Origin: Alkalimarinus sediminis
GTDB taxonomy: Bacteria; Pseudomonadota; Gammaproteobacteria; Pseudomonadales; Oleiphilaceae
NCBI RefSeq assembly: GCF_026427595.1
Contig: NZ_CP101527.1
Span: forward strand, 2,017,501-2,081,500
Direction of reading: 5' to 3'
DNA: 64,000 bases
Shown: in pieces, positions 1 to 9,923 of the stretch
Layout of the letters: the number at the start of each line of letters is the position of its first letter
How positions within the stretch are numbered: the stretch's first letter is position 1
Notes under the pieces: generated by a model
What the model was told of the DNA's origin: nothing
What the model saw: the letters and a program-made list of their open reading frames with translations, nothing else
Databases searched by the model: none
Program-made: the position numbers and the translations under genes

Positions 1-1144
1 CCTTTTGACGCGCCTCCGTCTCTGTTTCACCTCGGGCCAACGCGACCCCCATACGCCTCTTACCCTCTAATCCGGGTTTACCAAAAAGCCTGAGCTGAGT
101 ATCCTCTTCCCTCAGAGCAACCCCCATTCCTCCAAATTTTGGTGAAGATGACGTACCTTCAACTAATATTACTGAAGATGCAGAGGGACCAAACTGCCGG
201 ATCAGTGGAATAGGCAAACCTAATATCGCTCTGGCATGCAAAGCAAACTCAGATAGATCTTGTGAGATCAATGTAACCAACCCTGTATCATGAGGTCTTG
301 GCGACACTTCACTAAAATATACCTCATCACCAGCTATAAACAGCTCAACCCCAAAAACACCGTAACCACCGAGACTTTTGGTAACTTTTGATGCTATCAA
401 TTTCGATTTTTCAAGTACTGCATCATTCATTTGCTGCGGCTGCCAAGATTCTCGATAGTCTCCATCCGCTTGGACGTGACCTATAGGCGAACAATAAGAT
501 ACTCCGTCACTATGTTGAACCGTAAGTAAAGTTATTTCATAATCAAAATCTACAAATCCTTCTACAATCACCTTTCCCGCACCAGCCCGACCACCTTCTT
601 GAGCATAATTCCATGCAGACTGAATATCTTCATCAGACTTAATTACACTCTGGCCTTTTCCTGAAGAGCTCATAATCGGTTTAACAACACATGGGATGCC
701 TACCAGTGTCACGCCCTTTTTAAATTCGTCATAGTTCGATGCAAACACATATGGAGATGTTTTTATACCCAACTCTTCTGCAGCTAAACGACGAATACCT
801 TCTCTATTCATTGTTAGATTGACAGCCTTTGCTGAAGGTACAACGTTGAATCCTTCTTGCTCTAAACGAACTAACTCTTCAGTAGCTATGGCTTCTATTT
901 CAGGAACAATAAAATCTGGCTTCTCTTTAAGTATCACTTCACGCAATTCAGTGGGCGAGAGCATGTCAATGACATATGACCGATGCGCTACCTGCATCCC
1001 TGGTGCATTTTCATAACGATCTACAGCAACCACCTCAACACCATATCGCTGCAACTCAATTATAACCTCTTTACCAAGCTCTCCAGCTCCGCAAAAAAGT
1101 ACTTTTGTGGCACTACTACTTAACGGCGTTCCAATTGCTATCAT
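1..1144 (-). CDS. purT: Formate-dependent phosphoribosylglycinamide formyltransferase 2 (3' end cut by window)
   Basis: Catalyses ATP- and formate-dependent formylation of GAR in purine synthesis. The reading frame is open to the left edge and encodes about 381 residues. Family members have about 392, so only the last dozen or so residues are missing. I translated it by hand: an N-terminal Rossmann-like start with GAGELGKEV near residue 20, then VPEIEAIAT, the ATP-grasp segments [12 protein letters not shown] and [14 protein letters not shown], and the metal-site stretch [12 protein letters not shown]. All of these match the PurT family closely. The ATG is at 1144. The gene lies upstream of, and in line with, nothing obviously related. 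With purL also present, the window holds two purine synthesis enzymes that are not in one operon. Confidence 0.96.
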   Translation of the reverse strand, partial: MIAIGTPLSSSATKVLFCGAGELGKEVIIELQRYGVEVVAVDRYENAPGMQVAHRSYVIDMLSPTELREVILKEKPDFIVPEIEAIATEELVRLEQEGFNVVPSAKAVNLTMNREGIRRLAAEELGIKTSPYVFASNYDEFKKGVTLVGIPCVVKPIMSSSGKGQSVIKSDEDIQSAWNYAQEGGRAGAGKVIVEGFVDFDYEITLLTVQHSDGVSYCSPIGHVQADGDYRESWQPQQMNDAVLEKSKLIASKVTKSLGGYGVFGVELFIAGDEVYFSEVSPRPHDTGLVTLISQDLSEFALHARAILGLPIPLIRQFGPSASSVILVEGTSSSPKFGGMGVALREEDTQLRLFGKPGLEGKRRMGVALARGETETEARQK

Positions 1145-1184
1145 CTACCTTCCCCACTCTATCGAATATAAATAATTAGTGACA

Positions 1185-1376
1185 TTAGCCAATATAAGAA
1201 GCTTTTTCTCGTTCTTTAACCAAGTCAATCACATTACGTTTTTCTTCAGGTGACATACTCCCCCATTGAGAGATCTCGACTCCCGTTCGATAACACCCCA
1301 CACATAAATCATTTTCATCAAGCGCACAAACACTTACACAGGGTGAGCTAACAACTTCAGACTCAACTTTATTCAT
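1185..1376 (-). CDS. DUF1289 family small protein
   Basis: A 63-residue protein with the DUF1289 pattern: a cysteine pair in SPCVSVC, then LCVGCYRT, then the conserved EISQWGSMSPEEK. The four cysteines look like a small metal-binding knuckle, but the function of the family is not established. It sits about 40 bp before purT on the same strand and about 30 bp after the gamma-carbonic anhydrase-like gene, so the three could be co-transcribed. ATG start at 1376. Confidence 0.85.
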   Translation of the reverse strand: MNKVESEVVSSPCVSVCALDENDLCVGCYRTGVEISQWGSMSPEEKRNVIDLVKEREKASYIG

Positions 1377-1409
1377 TTTTTGACACCTAATTCAAGCACA
1401 ACACAATAA

Positions 1410-1970
1410 CTATCGCTCAACTAACTGCTTTCTATAACGCGCTGCATTTTGAACATAATGAGCAGAACTAGCCTCTAATATTTTCTTTTCAACATCCGTC
1501 AATGCTCTTTTCACCTTTCCCGGATTTCCCACCACCAGACTCCCGTCGGGAATTTCAACCCCCTCTGGGATAAGTGTGTTTGCACCGATAAGGCAATGTT
1601 TACCAATTTTTGCACCGTTCAGCACAACGGCATTGATACCTATCAGGCTATATTCTCCAATCTTACACCCATGCAGCATTGCCTTATGACCTACCGTTAC
1701 TCCGTGGCCAATTTCTAGCTTGTAAGATGGGTCTGTATGTAAAACAGCACCATCTTGAACATTACTATTGGGGCCAATCATAATGGAGTCATTATCTGCG
1801 CGAACAACCACATTAAACCAAACACTCGCATTCTCACCCAACACCACTGACCCAACTAAAGTCGCATTTGGCGCAATAAAATGCCCGCTTCCTTCTAGAA
1901 CAACCTTTCTATCACCTAAATCGTATATCACCTTTACCCCACTTATGACCAAACCAATCGATTCAGTCAT
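1410..1970 (-). CDS. Gamma-carbonic anhydrase-like hexapeptide-repeat protein (YrdA family)
   Basis: A left-handed beta-helix protein of 186 residues built of hexapeptide repeats such as IGENAS-, IGPNSN- and IGKHCL-like turns. The three histidines that bind the metal in gamma-class carbonic anhydrases are present (HTDP, then [10 protein letters not shown]). It begins with the usual [10 protein letters not shown] segment, about 30 residues in. I took the ATG at 1970; a TTG one codon upstream also fits the frame. Many YrdA-family proteins have no proven anhydrase activity, so the catalytic role is inferred. Probably co-transcribed with the DUF1289 gene downstream. Confidence 0.88.
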   Translation of the reverse strand: MTESIGLVISGVKVIYDLGDRKVVLEGSGHFIAPNATLVGSVVLGENASVWFNVVVRADNDSIMIGPNSNVQDGAVLHTDPSYKLEIGHGVTVGHKAMLHGCKIGEYSLIGINAVVLNGAKIGKHCLIGANTLIPEGVEIPDGSLVVGNPGKVKRALTDVEKKILEASSAHYVQNAARYRKQLVER

Positions 1971-2070
1971 CAATCAAACCAGAATATATTTAAGCCACCA
2001 CCATAATGAAATGACGCTAGTTTTGAATCGCTATATACTTTAGCGTAAACCTAGCAACCCGGTAACAGTT

Positions 2071-2601
2071 ATGAAATTTTGCAGCGAATGTGGCAACCAA
2101 ATAAAGCAAGCAATCCCAAAAGGCGATAACCGGTTACGCCATATCTGTACACACTGCGACATCATACATTATCAAAACCCGAAAATTGTAGCAGGAACCC
2201 TGCCTGTATTTAATGGCAAAATTTTACTCTGCAGACGGGCAATTGAGCCTAGACTTGGATTTTGGACACTTCCTGCAGGATTCATGGAGAATCAAGAAAC
2301 AACCACGGAAGCAGCCATAAGAGAAACATTAGAAGAGGCTGAAGCAGCCGTTGAACTTGAAGGGCTCTACACCATTATAAACGTACCCCAGATTGATCAG
2401 GTTCATATTTTCTTCAGAGCTCGCCTCATAAATGAGCACTATGGCGCAGGAGAAGAAACACTTGAAACCAAACTATTCGCCCCAGAAGAGATCCCTTGGA
2501 ATGAGATATCATTTCCGACAGTATTCCAAACCCTGCAGCACTATATTGCCGACCATCCTCTTGACCACTTTCCAGTGCATGTGAAAGATATCATTAGGTA
2601 A
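2071..2601 (+). CDS. Zinc-ribbon Nudix hydrolase (NudC-like)
   Basis: A 176-residue Nudix hydrolase expected to cleave a nucleoside diphosphate linked to another moiety. The N-terminal zinc ribbon (CSECG at residues 4-8, then CTHC near residue 26) resembles that of NADH pyrophosphatase, but the protein is shorter than NudC. The Nudix box starts at GFMENQE and runs to RETLEEA. The glycine usual after EE is replaced, as is common in this subfamily. The substrate is not clear from the sequence. It is transcribed divergently from the gamma-carbonic anhydrase-like gene with a gap of about 100 bp. Confidence 0.9.
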   Translation: MKFCSECGNQIKQAIPKGDNRLRHICTHCDIIHYQNPKIVAGTLPVFNGKILLCRRAIEPRLGFWTLPAGFMENQETTTEAAIRETLEEAEAAVELEGLYTIINVPQIDQVHIFFRARLINEHYGAGEETLETKLFAPEEIPWNEISFPTVFQTLQHYIADHPLDHFPVHVKDIIR

Positions 2602-2680
2602 CATGCAAAAGATCTACAATCTACACAGCCAACACTAACAGTTTATACTGCAGCAGATTATGTGTTTAGGTGGTCTTCTC

Positions 2681-2992
2681 TTAAAAATCAAGTAACTCGA
2701 TTACTTCATAGGCAGGCTCTTCGTAGGGGTGAGCCTGCTTCAATGATTCAATAACCTCAGTGATAAATTTACTGTCGCACACCATCTCAACCTTGTACTC
2801 ATCCAACACTTCACACCGCCCTACCTCTCCAATAAATGGCTGACTACCCGCTAATGGCTTAAATTGCCCTACACCCTTTACCTGCCAACAACAGTGTTCA
2901 TAATCCCCAATCTTTCCTGCCCCCGCTTTAAACAAAGCATGCTTAACGGGCTCTAATTGCATTTCGGGGACATAAAAACTTATCTTATACAT
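2681..2992 (-). CDS. YqfO/NIF3 accessory-domain protein
   Basis: A 103-residue stand-alone version of the CutA-like domain that is inserted in NIF3/YqfO proteins. Recognisable features are YKISFYVPE at the start, GAGKIGDYEHCCWQ in the middle, and the conserved AHPYEEPAYEV near the end. Proteins of this kind are usually annotated as YqfO or NIF3-like. The function is unknown. A PII or CutA-type fold that binds small ligands is an inference from the fold. It converges on the Nudix gene, with about 80 bp between the two ends. Confidence 0.82.
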   Translation of the reverse strand: MYKISFYVPEMQLEPVKHALFKAGAGKIGDYEHCCWQVKGVGQFKPLAGSQPFIGEVGRCEVLDEYKVEMVCDSKFITEVIESLKQAHPYEEPAYEVIELLDF

Positions 2993-3488
2993 CTCTACTC
3001 TCCATCTACTAGAGTCTTCTGTTTACAAAACTACCGTATGATAGGAAGATCGAATCAGTTATTCACACATTCTGTGGATATCTTTGGGGATAAAACCTTT
3101 AAAAGTAACCCGAAGCCCCATAAATACTGACACCTCGTTACATTGATGAGAATTTAACCCAATTTTATATAGTCTTTATTTATCATATACTTAACTTTGT
3201 CAACCACCTTAAATACTTTAACAATCCCATTTAAATGAGCAACAATTATCCAAAGCAATAAAAATGTGCATAAACAGTCATCTTTCCCAAAAATCAAGCC
3301 ATATTTAGCTTAAATATTAGCTATTTTAATGCCTCCTAACTAAACTTTTGGCAAGCTATTTGAGAGGCGGTGTAATTTTGATTACAAACTTTATCATCAT
3401 GTTACACTTCCTTACATTTCACCGCATTTAATTTATCCAAAAAAAAACCGCCTCAACTCTGAGGCGGTTTTTTGTGCGTTGCTGCAGA
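2993..3488. other. AT-rich intergenic region of 496 bp
   Basis: No convincing ORF on either strand. It holds the purL terminator at its right end and, near 3059-3080, two sequences close to the DnaA box: TTATTCACA, and TGTGGATA in the opposite orientation. From about 3120 to 3440 the DNA is strikingly AT-rich. It must also contain the promoter of the YqfO-like gene. Confidence 0.6.
3441..3473 (-). terminator. Rho-independent terminator of purL
   Basis: Perfect 7-bp GC-rich stem (CCGCCTC / GAGGCGG) with a 6-nt loop, flanked by an A run and a T run that lengthen the stem. It lies 15 bp beyond the purL stop codon and has a U-tract on both strands, so it should be bidirectional. Confidence 0.92.
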
Positions 3489-6400
3489 TTAATTAAACCA
3501 CTTTCTCGCGTTTCTAAACATTCTCATCCATGGTGCATCCTCACCCCACTCTTTAGGGTGCCAAGAGTGCTGTACAGTTCTAAATACCCTTTCTGGATGA
3601 GGCATCATAATAGAGACTCTTCCCGTTGCACTTGTTACACCTGAAAGCCCTAGTGGTGAGCCGTTGGGGTTAGCAGGATACGTCTCTGTAACGCCACCAC
3701 GGTTATCTACATAACGTAATGAAACCAGACCACTTTCATTAAGTGCTGTAAGTTTATCGTCAGATGCAAACTCCGCTCGCCCTTCACCATGCGCGACGGC
3801 TATTGGTAAACGAGAGCCATTCATTCCTGCAAAAAATGCAGATGGAGAATCTTGAACCTCAACCAGCGTTAGTCGCGCTTCAAATTGTTCAGAACGATTT
3901 CTAACAAAGTGTGGCCACAATTCGGCTCCTGGAATTAACTCATGGAGATTCGATAGCATTTGACAGCCGTTACAAACCCCTAACGCTAAAGTATCATCAC
4001 GCTCAAAGAAGCCTGCAAACTGATCTCTGGCAAGGTTATTGAAAAGGATAGATTTAGCCCAACCTTCACCTGCACCTAATACGTCGCCGTAGGAGAAACC
4101 ACCACATGCTACGAGCGCATTGTAGTCTTGAAGCGTCACCCTGCCTGATAAGATGTCACTCATATGGACATCAACCGCACTGAATCCTGCACGAGTAAAC
4201 GCAGCTCCCATCTCGATTTGACCATTGACCCCCTGCTCTCTCAGAACAGCGATCTTGGGGCGAGCGCCACTACTGATATAAGGAGCCGCTATATCTTCAC
4301 AAGCGTCGAACGTGACGATCGCGTTGAGCCCCGGGTCTTCAACATCTGAGATCTGTTCAAACTCCTCTAAAGCACACTCAGAGTTATCCCGCAGTGACTG
4401 CATTTGGTAACTGGTTTCTGCCCACGCTCGTTGGTATTCAGCGCGAGAATCACCCAACACCTTCTCACCATCGAACATAAATCTAATTTCATCTTCTTGG
4501 TTCAGCGTACCAATTACAAGGGTGTGCTCCCCAAGTCCGGCTGCACTAAATTGCTGAAGTACAAACTCAGTGTCTTCAGAGCGTACTTGTATAACAGCAC
4601 CTAGCTCTTCGTTAAACAACTCACGAGCAAAGTGCGTCTTATCTTCAGCGAGCATATCTAGTTTTACGTCTATTCCCGTATGACCAGCAAACGCCATTTC
4701 ACACAGGGTAACAAACATACCGCCATCAGATCGGTCATGGTACGCCAGTAACTTATCATCACCATTTAAGCCTTGAATAACCGCAAAGAATGCTTTCAAA
4801 TCCTCCGGGTCATCCAGGTCCGGTGCAACAGCACCTACCTGCTTGTAGACTTGAGCTAATGCTGACCCACCCAACCTGTTCTGGCCGTTAGCAAGATCAA
4901 TCAAGATTAAGTCGGTATCACCCTTATCAACCTGCAACTCAGGCGTAACAGTATTTCTAACATCAACAACTGGAGCAAAACCACTAATGATAAGCGATAG
5001 AGGCGATGTAACAGATTTTTTGCGTCCGTTTTCTTCCCAAACGGTCTTCATTGACATTGAGTCTTTACCAACAGGAATAGTAATGCCTAATTCAGGACAC
5101 AACTCCATACCAACCGCTTTTACAGTGTCATATAGATTTTCATCTTCACCTGGGTGTCCTGCTGCGGCCATCCAGTTTGCGGACAAGCGAATGTCAGATA
5201 GTTTTTCAATTTGAGCGGACGCGATATTGGTAATCGTTTCGCCAATCGCCATACGTCCAGAGGCTGGCGCATCAATAATAGCAATAGGGGTTCTTTCACC
5301 CATCGCCATTGCTTCTCCACGATATGTGTCGAATGACGCTGCTGTTACCGCTACATCAGCTACGGGCACTTGCCACGGACCAACCATTTGGTCACGAGCA
5401 ACTAAACCGGTTATTGATCTATCTCCAATAGTGATCAAAAAGCTCTTGCTTGCAACGCTCGGCAGTCGAAGTATACGACCAGCCGCCTCTGCAATATCTA
5501 TCTCAGCAGACTCAAACACACTCTTGGTGAAGCTCTTTCTTTCTACACTACGATGCATTTTAGGTGGCTTGCCAAACAGTACATCCATTGGCAGATCAAC
5601 AGGGTTATTCCCGAAGTGATCATCTTGTAGTTTAAGGTGCATCTCTTCAGTTGCTTCACCAATGACAGCATAAGGACAACGCTCACGCTTACAGATAGCA
5701 TCGAACTTCTCAAGATTTTCTGGTGCTACAGCAAGCACATAACGCTCTTGCGACTCATTACACCATATTGCCAGTGGAGACATGCCTGGCTCATCACAAG
5801 GAATATTGCGAAGATTAAATATTCCGCCACGATCACCGTCTTTGACCAGTTCAGGGAAAGCGTTTGATAAACCACCTGCGCCAACATCATGGATAAACGC
5901 GACAGGGTTTTCGTCATCAAGCTGCCAGCATCGATCTATAACTTCTTGACAGCGGCGCTCCATCTCAGGGTTCTCTCGCTGTACAGATGCAAAATCGAGA
6001 TCTTCTTGGCTACTACCTGAGTCCATTGATGAGGCTGCGCCACCGCCGAGCCCAATAAGCATCGCAGGGCCACCCAATACGATAAGCTTTGCGCCGACAG
6101 GAATCTCACCCTTTTCAACATGCTTGGCTTTTATGTTACCCAAGCCACCAGCGATCATAATAGGCTTGTGATAACCTTTAACTTCGTCGCCATTAGGGCC
6201 AGCTACTGTCTCTTCAAATGTTCTGAAGTAACCACACAAATTAGGTCGGCCAAACTCGTTATTAAACGCTGCGCCGCCAATAGGGCCATCCAGCATAATA
6301 CCGAGTGCCGAAGTAATTCTCTCAGGCTTACCATAATCAGACTCCCATGGCTGCTCGAAACCAGGGATCTTTAAGTTTGATACCGTAAAACCATTGAGTC

Positions 6401-7391
6401 CTGCTTTAGGTTTTGACCCTTTACCGGTAGCGCCCTCATCGCGAATTTCTCCACCTGAGCCAGTAGAAGCACCGGAGAAAGGGGAGATAGCTGTTGGGTG
6501 GTTATGAGTCTCAACCTTCATCAATATGTGAATATCTTCTTGATGAGCGGCATACTCTTTCGTATCTGGATCGGGGTAGAAGCGACCCGCTTTAGAACCC
6601 TCTATTACAGAAGCATTATCTTTATAGGCTGAAAGTACGCCTTCACTGTTTGCCTCATAGGTATTTCTAATCATTGCGAACAGTGATTTGTCTTGCGCCT
6701 CGCCATCTATATCCCACGAGGCGTTGAAAATTTTATGCCTACAGTGCTCAGAGTTTGCCTGAGCAAACATCATTAGCTCAACATCAGTTGGATTTCTTTC
6801 AAGACCGATAAATGATTTTGTTAAATATTCGATTTCATCATCCGCTAAAGCCAACCCTAGCTTACGATTAGCCTCCTCGAGTGCAGCCTGGCCATTATTC
6901 AATACATCAACACTGCTCATTGGTTCGGGTTCAGCAACACTAAAAAGAAGCTCAGCCCCCGCCATTTCGTAGAACACTGCCTCGGTCATTCGATCATGAA
7001 AAACTTCAGACAAGCGCTCTCGCTCTGTCTTATCTAGCTTTTTCTCAGAACGGACATAGTAGGCAATACCGCGTTCTATTCGCTTAATACCTTCCAAGCC
7101 ACAATTGTGAGCAATATCGGTTGCCTTACTTGACCATGGGGAGATAGTGCCTGGACGGGGAACCACCAAAAACAGCTGTCCATCAGCTGCTTCAATATTA
7201 GCCTTAGGCCCATACTTAAGAATACGATTGAGAGTATTTAGTTCTTCCGCCTTTAGTTCTTTTTCAACATCAACAAAATGCATAAACTCAGCGTAAACAG
7301 AGCTGACAGCAGGTACCTGCTCTTTAATAGCCGATAGCATTTTAGTATTTCGAAAAGAAGAGAGTGCGGGTGCGCCTCGCAGTTCCAGCAT
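3489..7391 (-). CDS. purL: Phosphoribosylformylglycinamidine synthase, single-chain form
   Basis: Converts FGAR, glutamine and ATP to FGAM in purine biosynthesis. This is the large one-chain enzyme (1300 residues) found in gammaproteobacteria. It has an N-terminal PurS-like part, two AIRS-like synthetase halves (with SEHCRHKIF and the ATP-site stretch [13 protein letters not shown]) and a C-terminal class I glutamine amidotransferase. In the latter the nucleophile is Cys1140 in GVCNGCQML, and the partners are His1265 and Glu1267 in PHPER. I chose the ATG at 7391 because the frame then begins like other PurL proteins ([12 protein letters not shown]); a GTG lies one codon upstream. It is divergent from mltF, a common gammaproteobacterial arrangement, and ends at a strong terminator. 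Confidence 0.98.
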   Translation of the reverse strand: MLELRGAPALSSFRNTKMLSAIKEQVPAVSSVYAEFMHFVDVEKELKAEELNTLNRILKYGPKANIEAADGQLFLVVPRPGTISPWSSKATDIAHNCGLEGIKRIERGIAYYVRSEKKLDKTERERLSEVFHDRMTEAVFYEMAGAELLFSVAEPEPMSSVDVLNNGQAALEEANRKLGLALADDEIEYLTKSFIGLERNPTDVELMMFAQANSEHCRHKIFNASWDIDGEAQDKSLFAMIRNTYEANSEGVLSAYKDNASVIEGSKAGRFYPDPDTKEYAAHQEDIHILMKVETHNHPTAISPFSGASTGSGGEIRDEGATGKGSKPKAGLNGFTVSNLKIPGFEQPWESDYGKPERITSALGIMLDGPIGGAAFNNEFGRPNLCGYFRTFEETVAGPNGDEVKGYHKPIMIAGGLGNIKAKHVEKGEIPVGAKLIVLGGPAMLIGLGGGAASSMDSGSSQEDLDFASVQRENPEMERRCQEVIDRCWQLDDENPVAFIHDVGAGGLSNAFPELVKDGDRGGIFNLRNIPCDEPGMSPLAIWCNESQERYVLAVAPENLEKFDAICKRERCPYAVIGEATEEMHLKLQDDHFGNNPVDLPMDVLFGKPPKMHRSVERKSFTKSVFESAEIDIAEAAGRILRLPSVASKSFLITIGDRSITGLVARDQMVGPWQVPVADVAVTAASFDTYRGEAMAMGERTPIAIIDAPASGRMAIGETITNIASAQIEKLSDIRLSANWMAAAGHPGEDENLYDTVKAVGMELCPELGITIPVGKDSMSMKTVWEENGRKKSVTSPLSLIISGFAPVVDVRNTVTPELQVDKGDTDLILIDLANGQNRLGGSALAQVYKQVGAVAPDLDDPEDLKAFFAVIQGLNGDDKLLAYHDRSDGGMFVTLCEMAFAGHTGIDVKLDMLAEDKTHFARELFNEELGAVIQVRSEDTEFVLQQFSAAGLGEHTLVIGTLNQEDEIRFMFDGEKVLGDSRAEYQRAWAETSYQMQSLRDNSECALEEFEQISDVEDPGLNAIVTFDACEDIAAPYISSGARPKIAVLREQGVNGQIEMGAAFTRAGFSAVDVHMSDILSGRVTLQDYNALVACGGFSYGDVLGAGEGWAKSILFNNLARDQFAGFFERDDTLALGVCNGCQMLSNLHELIPGAELWPHFVRNRSEQFEARLTLVEVQDSPSAFFAGMNGSRLPIAVAHGEGRAEFASDDKLTALNESGLVSLRYVDNRGGVTETYPANPNGSPLGLSGVTSATGRVSIMMPHPERVFRTVQHSWHPKEWGEDAPWMRMFRNARKWFN

Positions 7392-7738
7392 CACTTGGCT
7401 TAGCCTCTTGGAAGGAGTGAAAAGAAAGTTGCGTATAATACTTGAAACTCCCCCCTAGCAACAACACTCATTTATCTATTTACTGTCACGCGGTCATGGA
7501 TGCGACATAAGTTTTACAAAGTTTTTCACAGTTATAAACACATACTATTGACTATAAAACCGCTAACTGGAAATATGTACAGGTATGGAAACTGTAAAGG
7601 TTTTCGATATTTAGAAAGACAACTTTGCTGTTTAGCTCTTGATCAGAAAGAAAAGCAGCTCTAGCACGAAACCAAAAAGCAGCAGATGAAAAAGTAGAAT
7701 CTAAAGCAGTGCATAGGCAGTACATAGAGTGTGATTAG
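7392..7738. other. Divergent purL/mltF intergenic region, 347 bp
   Basis: Holds the promoters of purL (minus) and mltF (plus). No ORF or strong repeat was seen. I could not identify a convincing PurR-type operator. Confidence 0.5.
7435..7464 (-). promoter_or_regulatory. Possible sigma-70 promoter of purL
   Basis: On the minus strand TTGTTG at 7459-7464 is followed, after 18 bp, by TATTAT at 7435-7440. This would give a leader of roughly 40 nt before the purL ATG. Inferred from consensus only. Confidence 0.35.
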
Positions 7739-9229
7739 ATGACAAATAAAAGCTTATTGAGAAAGGGGTTAACGCTCAGCGGTCTGCCGTTCATAGTTTT
7801 TATACTCTCTGTTTTGTCACTATCTGGATGCTCACGCCCTACAACGGTCGAAAAAATCGAACAAGAGCAGGTATTACACGTTATAACCCGCAACGCACCT
7901 GCTATTTATTTTGAAGATAAAGATGGGCCTGCAGGCTTTGATTACGAAATCACCAAACTATTCGCTGAGGAGTTGGGGGTTGAGCTTAGGTTGCGAGTAG
8001 CTGATAACCTCGGAGAGCTGTTATCAGTCATCGATCAAGGGTATGCACATTTTGCTGTTGGTGGTCTTGCGGCTACAGAAACAAGAAACTCCAGATTCGA
8101 ATACTCATCCCCCTATCTTGAGGTCACCCCGAAAGTTGTTTATCGCTTAGGCACGTCAAGACCTCGTCAGTTATCAGACATTGTTGGTAAGCGAGTCGTG
8201 GTCATTGCTGATAGCCACCATATAGACATTCTTAAACAGCTTAAACAAGACTTCATAGATCTAACTTGGGAAGAGTCAGAAGAGCTTGATACCTCTGACC
8301 TTTTAAGACAGGTTAGTGAAGGTCTAATAGACTACGCGATTGTAGATTCAACGGACCTTGCAATACATCAAGCATACTATCCAAAAGCTGTCGCAGCATT
8401 TAGTCTGAGTCGACCACTCAACTTTGTTTGGTACTTTCCTGCCAGTGAAGATGATTCACTCAACCAAAAAGCTAAAGCATTCTTCGAGAAAATCAAACAA
8501 GATGGCACGCTACTGCAGCTAAAAGAGCGCTATTATGGTCACTTAAACCAGCTTAATTATGTAGGCGCGAGGACTTTTATACATCATATCAACAAAAGAC
8601 TTTCCCGCTACGAAGAGACGTTTAAAGCGGAAGCAGATCGCCACAAACTCGACTGGCGCCTACTCGCTGCCATTGGTTATCAAGAGTCTCATTGGAGACC
8701 AAACGCAACATCGCCTACAGGAGTAAGAGGCCTGATGATGCTAACAAGAGTTACCGCTAAAGAGTTGGGTATTAAAAATCGACTCGACCCAAAAGCCAGC
8801 ATTAAAGGTGGCGCAAAGTACTTTGCCAAAATAAGAGCCAGAATTCCGGCTAGAATCACCGAACCTGATAGAACATGGATGGCACTGGCCTCATACAATG
8901 TTGGCTACGGTCATGTTGAAGATGCGAGAATTCTCGCTCAAAGAGATGGTAAAGACCCAGACAAGTGGATTCACGTCAAAGAGTACCTGCCACTGCTGCA
9001 AAAAAAGAAATGGTACAAGCAAACCAAGCACGGTTACGCTAGAGGCTCAGAGCCAGTTGTTTATGTGCAGAACATTAGACGATATTACGATGTATTAACA
9101 TGGATGAAGCAACCTCAAGTCGAAGAGGGCATCATTGCTAGCCAAACACCTGACGAAGAGTACGGTACCCCCGCCGCAGATGAGTTAATGCTACCTAACA
9201 CACTTCAAGAGATGCCGCCTACGCTTTAG
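7739..9229 (+). CDS. mltF: Membrane-bound lytic murein transglycosylase F
   Basis: Cleaves the MurNAc-GlcNAc bond of peptidoglycan and leaves 1,6-anhydro ends. The 496-residue protein starts with a lipoprotein signal ending in LSGC, with Cys31 the likely lipidated residue, so it should be anchored to a membrane facing the periplasm. Residues about 45-265 form a family 3 solute-binding-like domain that is regulatory in MltF. Residues about 300-440 form the SLT catalytic domain, with the probable catalytic Glu316 in GYQESHW, followed by a GVRGLMMLT stretch and YNVGYGH. The C-terminal tail is acidic and low in complexity. The purL/mltF divergence supports the assignment. Confidence 0.96.
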   Translation: MTNKSLLRKGLTLSGLPFIVFILSVLSLSGCSRPTTVEKIEQEQVLHVITRNAPAIYFEDKDGPAGFDYEITKLFAEELGVELRLRVADNLGELLSVIDQGYAHFAVGGLAATETRNSRFEYSSPYLEVTPKVVYRLGTSRPRQLSDIVGKRVVVIADSHHIDILKQLKQDFIDLTWEESEELDTSDLLRQVSEGLIDYAIVDSTDLAIHQAYYPKAVAAFSLSRPLNFVWYFPASEDDSLNQKAKAFFEKIKQDGTLLQLKERYYGHLNQLNYVGARTFIHHINKRLSRYEETFKAEADRHKLDWRLLAAIGYQESHWRPNATSPTGVRGLMMLTRVTAKELGIKNRLDPKASIKGGAKYFAKIRARIPARITEPDRTWMALASYNVGYGHVEDARILAQRDGKDPDKWIHVKEYLPLLQKKKWYKQTKHGYARGSEPVVYVQNIRRYYDVLTWMKQPQVEEGIIASQTPDEEYGTPAADELMLPNTLQEMPPTL

Positions 9230-9242
9230 CCTGTAGTGCAAG

Positions 9243-9277
9243 CAATCGACCAATCGACCAATCGACCAATCGACCAA
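9243..9277. repeat. 8-bp tandem repeat, four copies
   Basis: CAATCGAC is repeated four times exactly and followed by a partial copy (CAA), in the 58-bp gap between the convergent ends of mltF and recX. It is followed at once by a short palindrome, GCTAGT-CT-ACTAGC. Confidence 0.9.
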
Positions 9278-9287
9278 GGCTAGTCTA

Positions 9288-9779
9288 CTAGCTAACCTCC
9301 CCTATTGCAGAAGAGATTTGATCTTGGGTGAAGCCTTTTTGATATAGAAAGCGCATCTGTTTGGCCTTGTCAGCAAAGTCCTTAATTTTACTCGCGCCGA
9401 ATTTTTTCTCTCTCTGATAAGACGCTGATTCAAACCAGTCAGCCATAGTCGGGTCAACGTAACGGTCTACTAAGCTATTATCGACTTGCCGCTCTCTTAA
9501 CTCTGTTGCAATTTTAACAGGCCCAAACCCTCTTGCTTTTCGATGATAGCAATAAGCTTCTGCAAATCGCTCATCACTGACTAACGATTCAAACTCTAAT
9601 TGGTCTAACACCCTATCAATTAACCCGCTATCAAAAGACTTGAGGGTCATTTTGACTTTGAGTTCATAGCGACTGTGCTCTCGTCGTGCTAGCGCTCGAA
9701 TAATTCTACCCCTAATATCTGTCAGAACCTCATTCTCAGGAGCCTCTTGCCGCTCTTGTCCAGATTCAGATGAATTCAT
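9288..9779 (-). CDS. recX: RecX-family regulator of RecA
   Basis: A 163-residue protein of the RecX family, which modulates RecA filament growth. Visible features are the tandem three-helix repeats with R-EHSRYELKVKM, then SDERFAEAYCYHRKARGFGPVKI, a strongly conserved RecX stretch, and a third repeat near the C-terminus. The open frame extends to a TTG at 9806, but the ATG at 9779 has a good Shine-Dalgarno (GGGGAT about 6 nt upstream) and is preferred. In many relatives recX follows recA; here no recA is adjacent. It converges on mltF. Confidence 0.88.
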   Translation of the reverse strand: MNSSESGQERQEAPENEVLTDIRGRIIRALARREHSRYELKVKMTLKSFDSGLIDRVLDQLEFESLVSDERFAEAYCYHRKARGFGPVKIATELRERQVDNSLVDRYVDPTMADWFESASYQREKKFGASKIKDFADKAKQMRFLYQKGFTQDQISSAIGEVS

Positions 9780-9923
9780 CAATATCCCCAAAATATCTTT
9801 AAACAAATATTCCGCATTTGAACAATCAGGGTTAGACTATGCCCCTAACTAATCGGCCCTCGCTGACGAAGGCCTGTTTCGATGCTTATGCCAACGCGCA
9901 ATATTAACGGTGAAAATAAACCT

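Noticed and set aside
3042-3440. Possible replication origin
   Set aside because: Only two imperfect DnaA-like sites and no dnaA, dnaN, gidA or parAB genes nearby; reported only as a regulatory possibility.
5227-5619. Plus-strand frame of about 130 residues inside purL
   Set aside because: Shadow of the conserved purL sequence, with no recognisable domain.
7392-7738. PurR operator before purL
   Set aside because: No palindrome close to the known PurR consensus could be found by eye.
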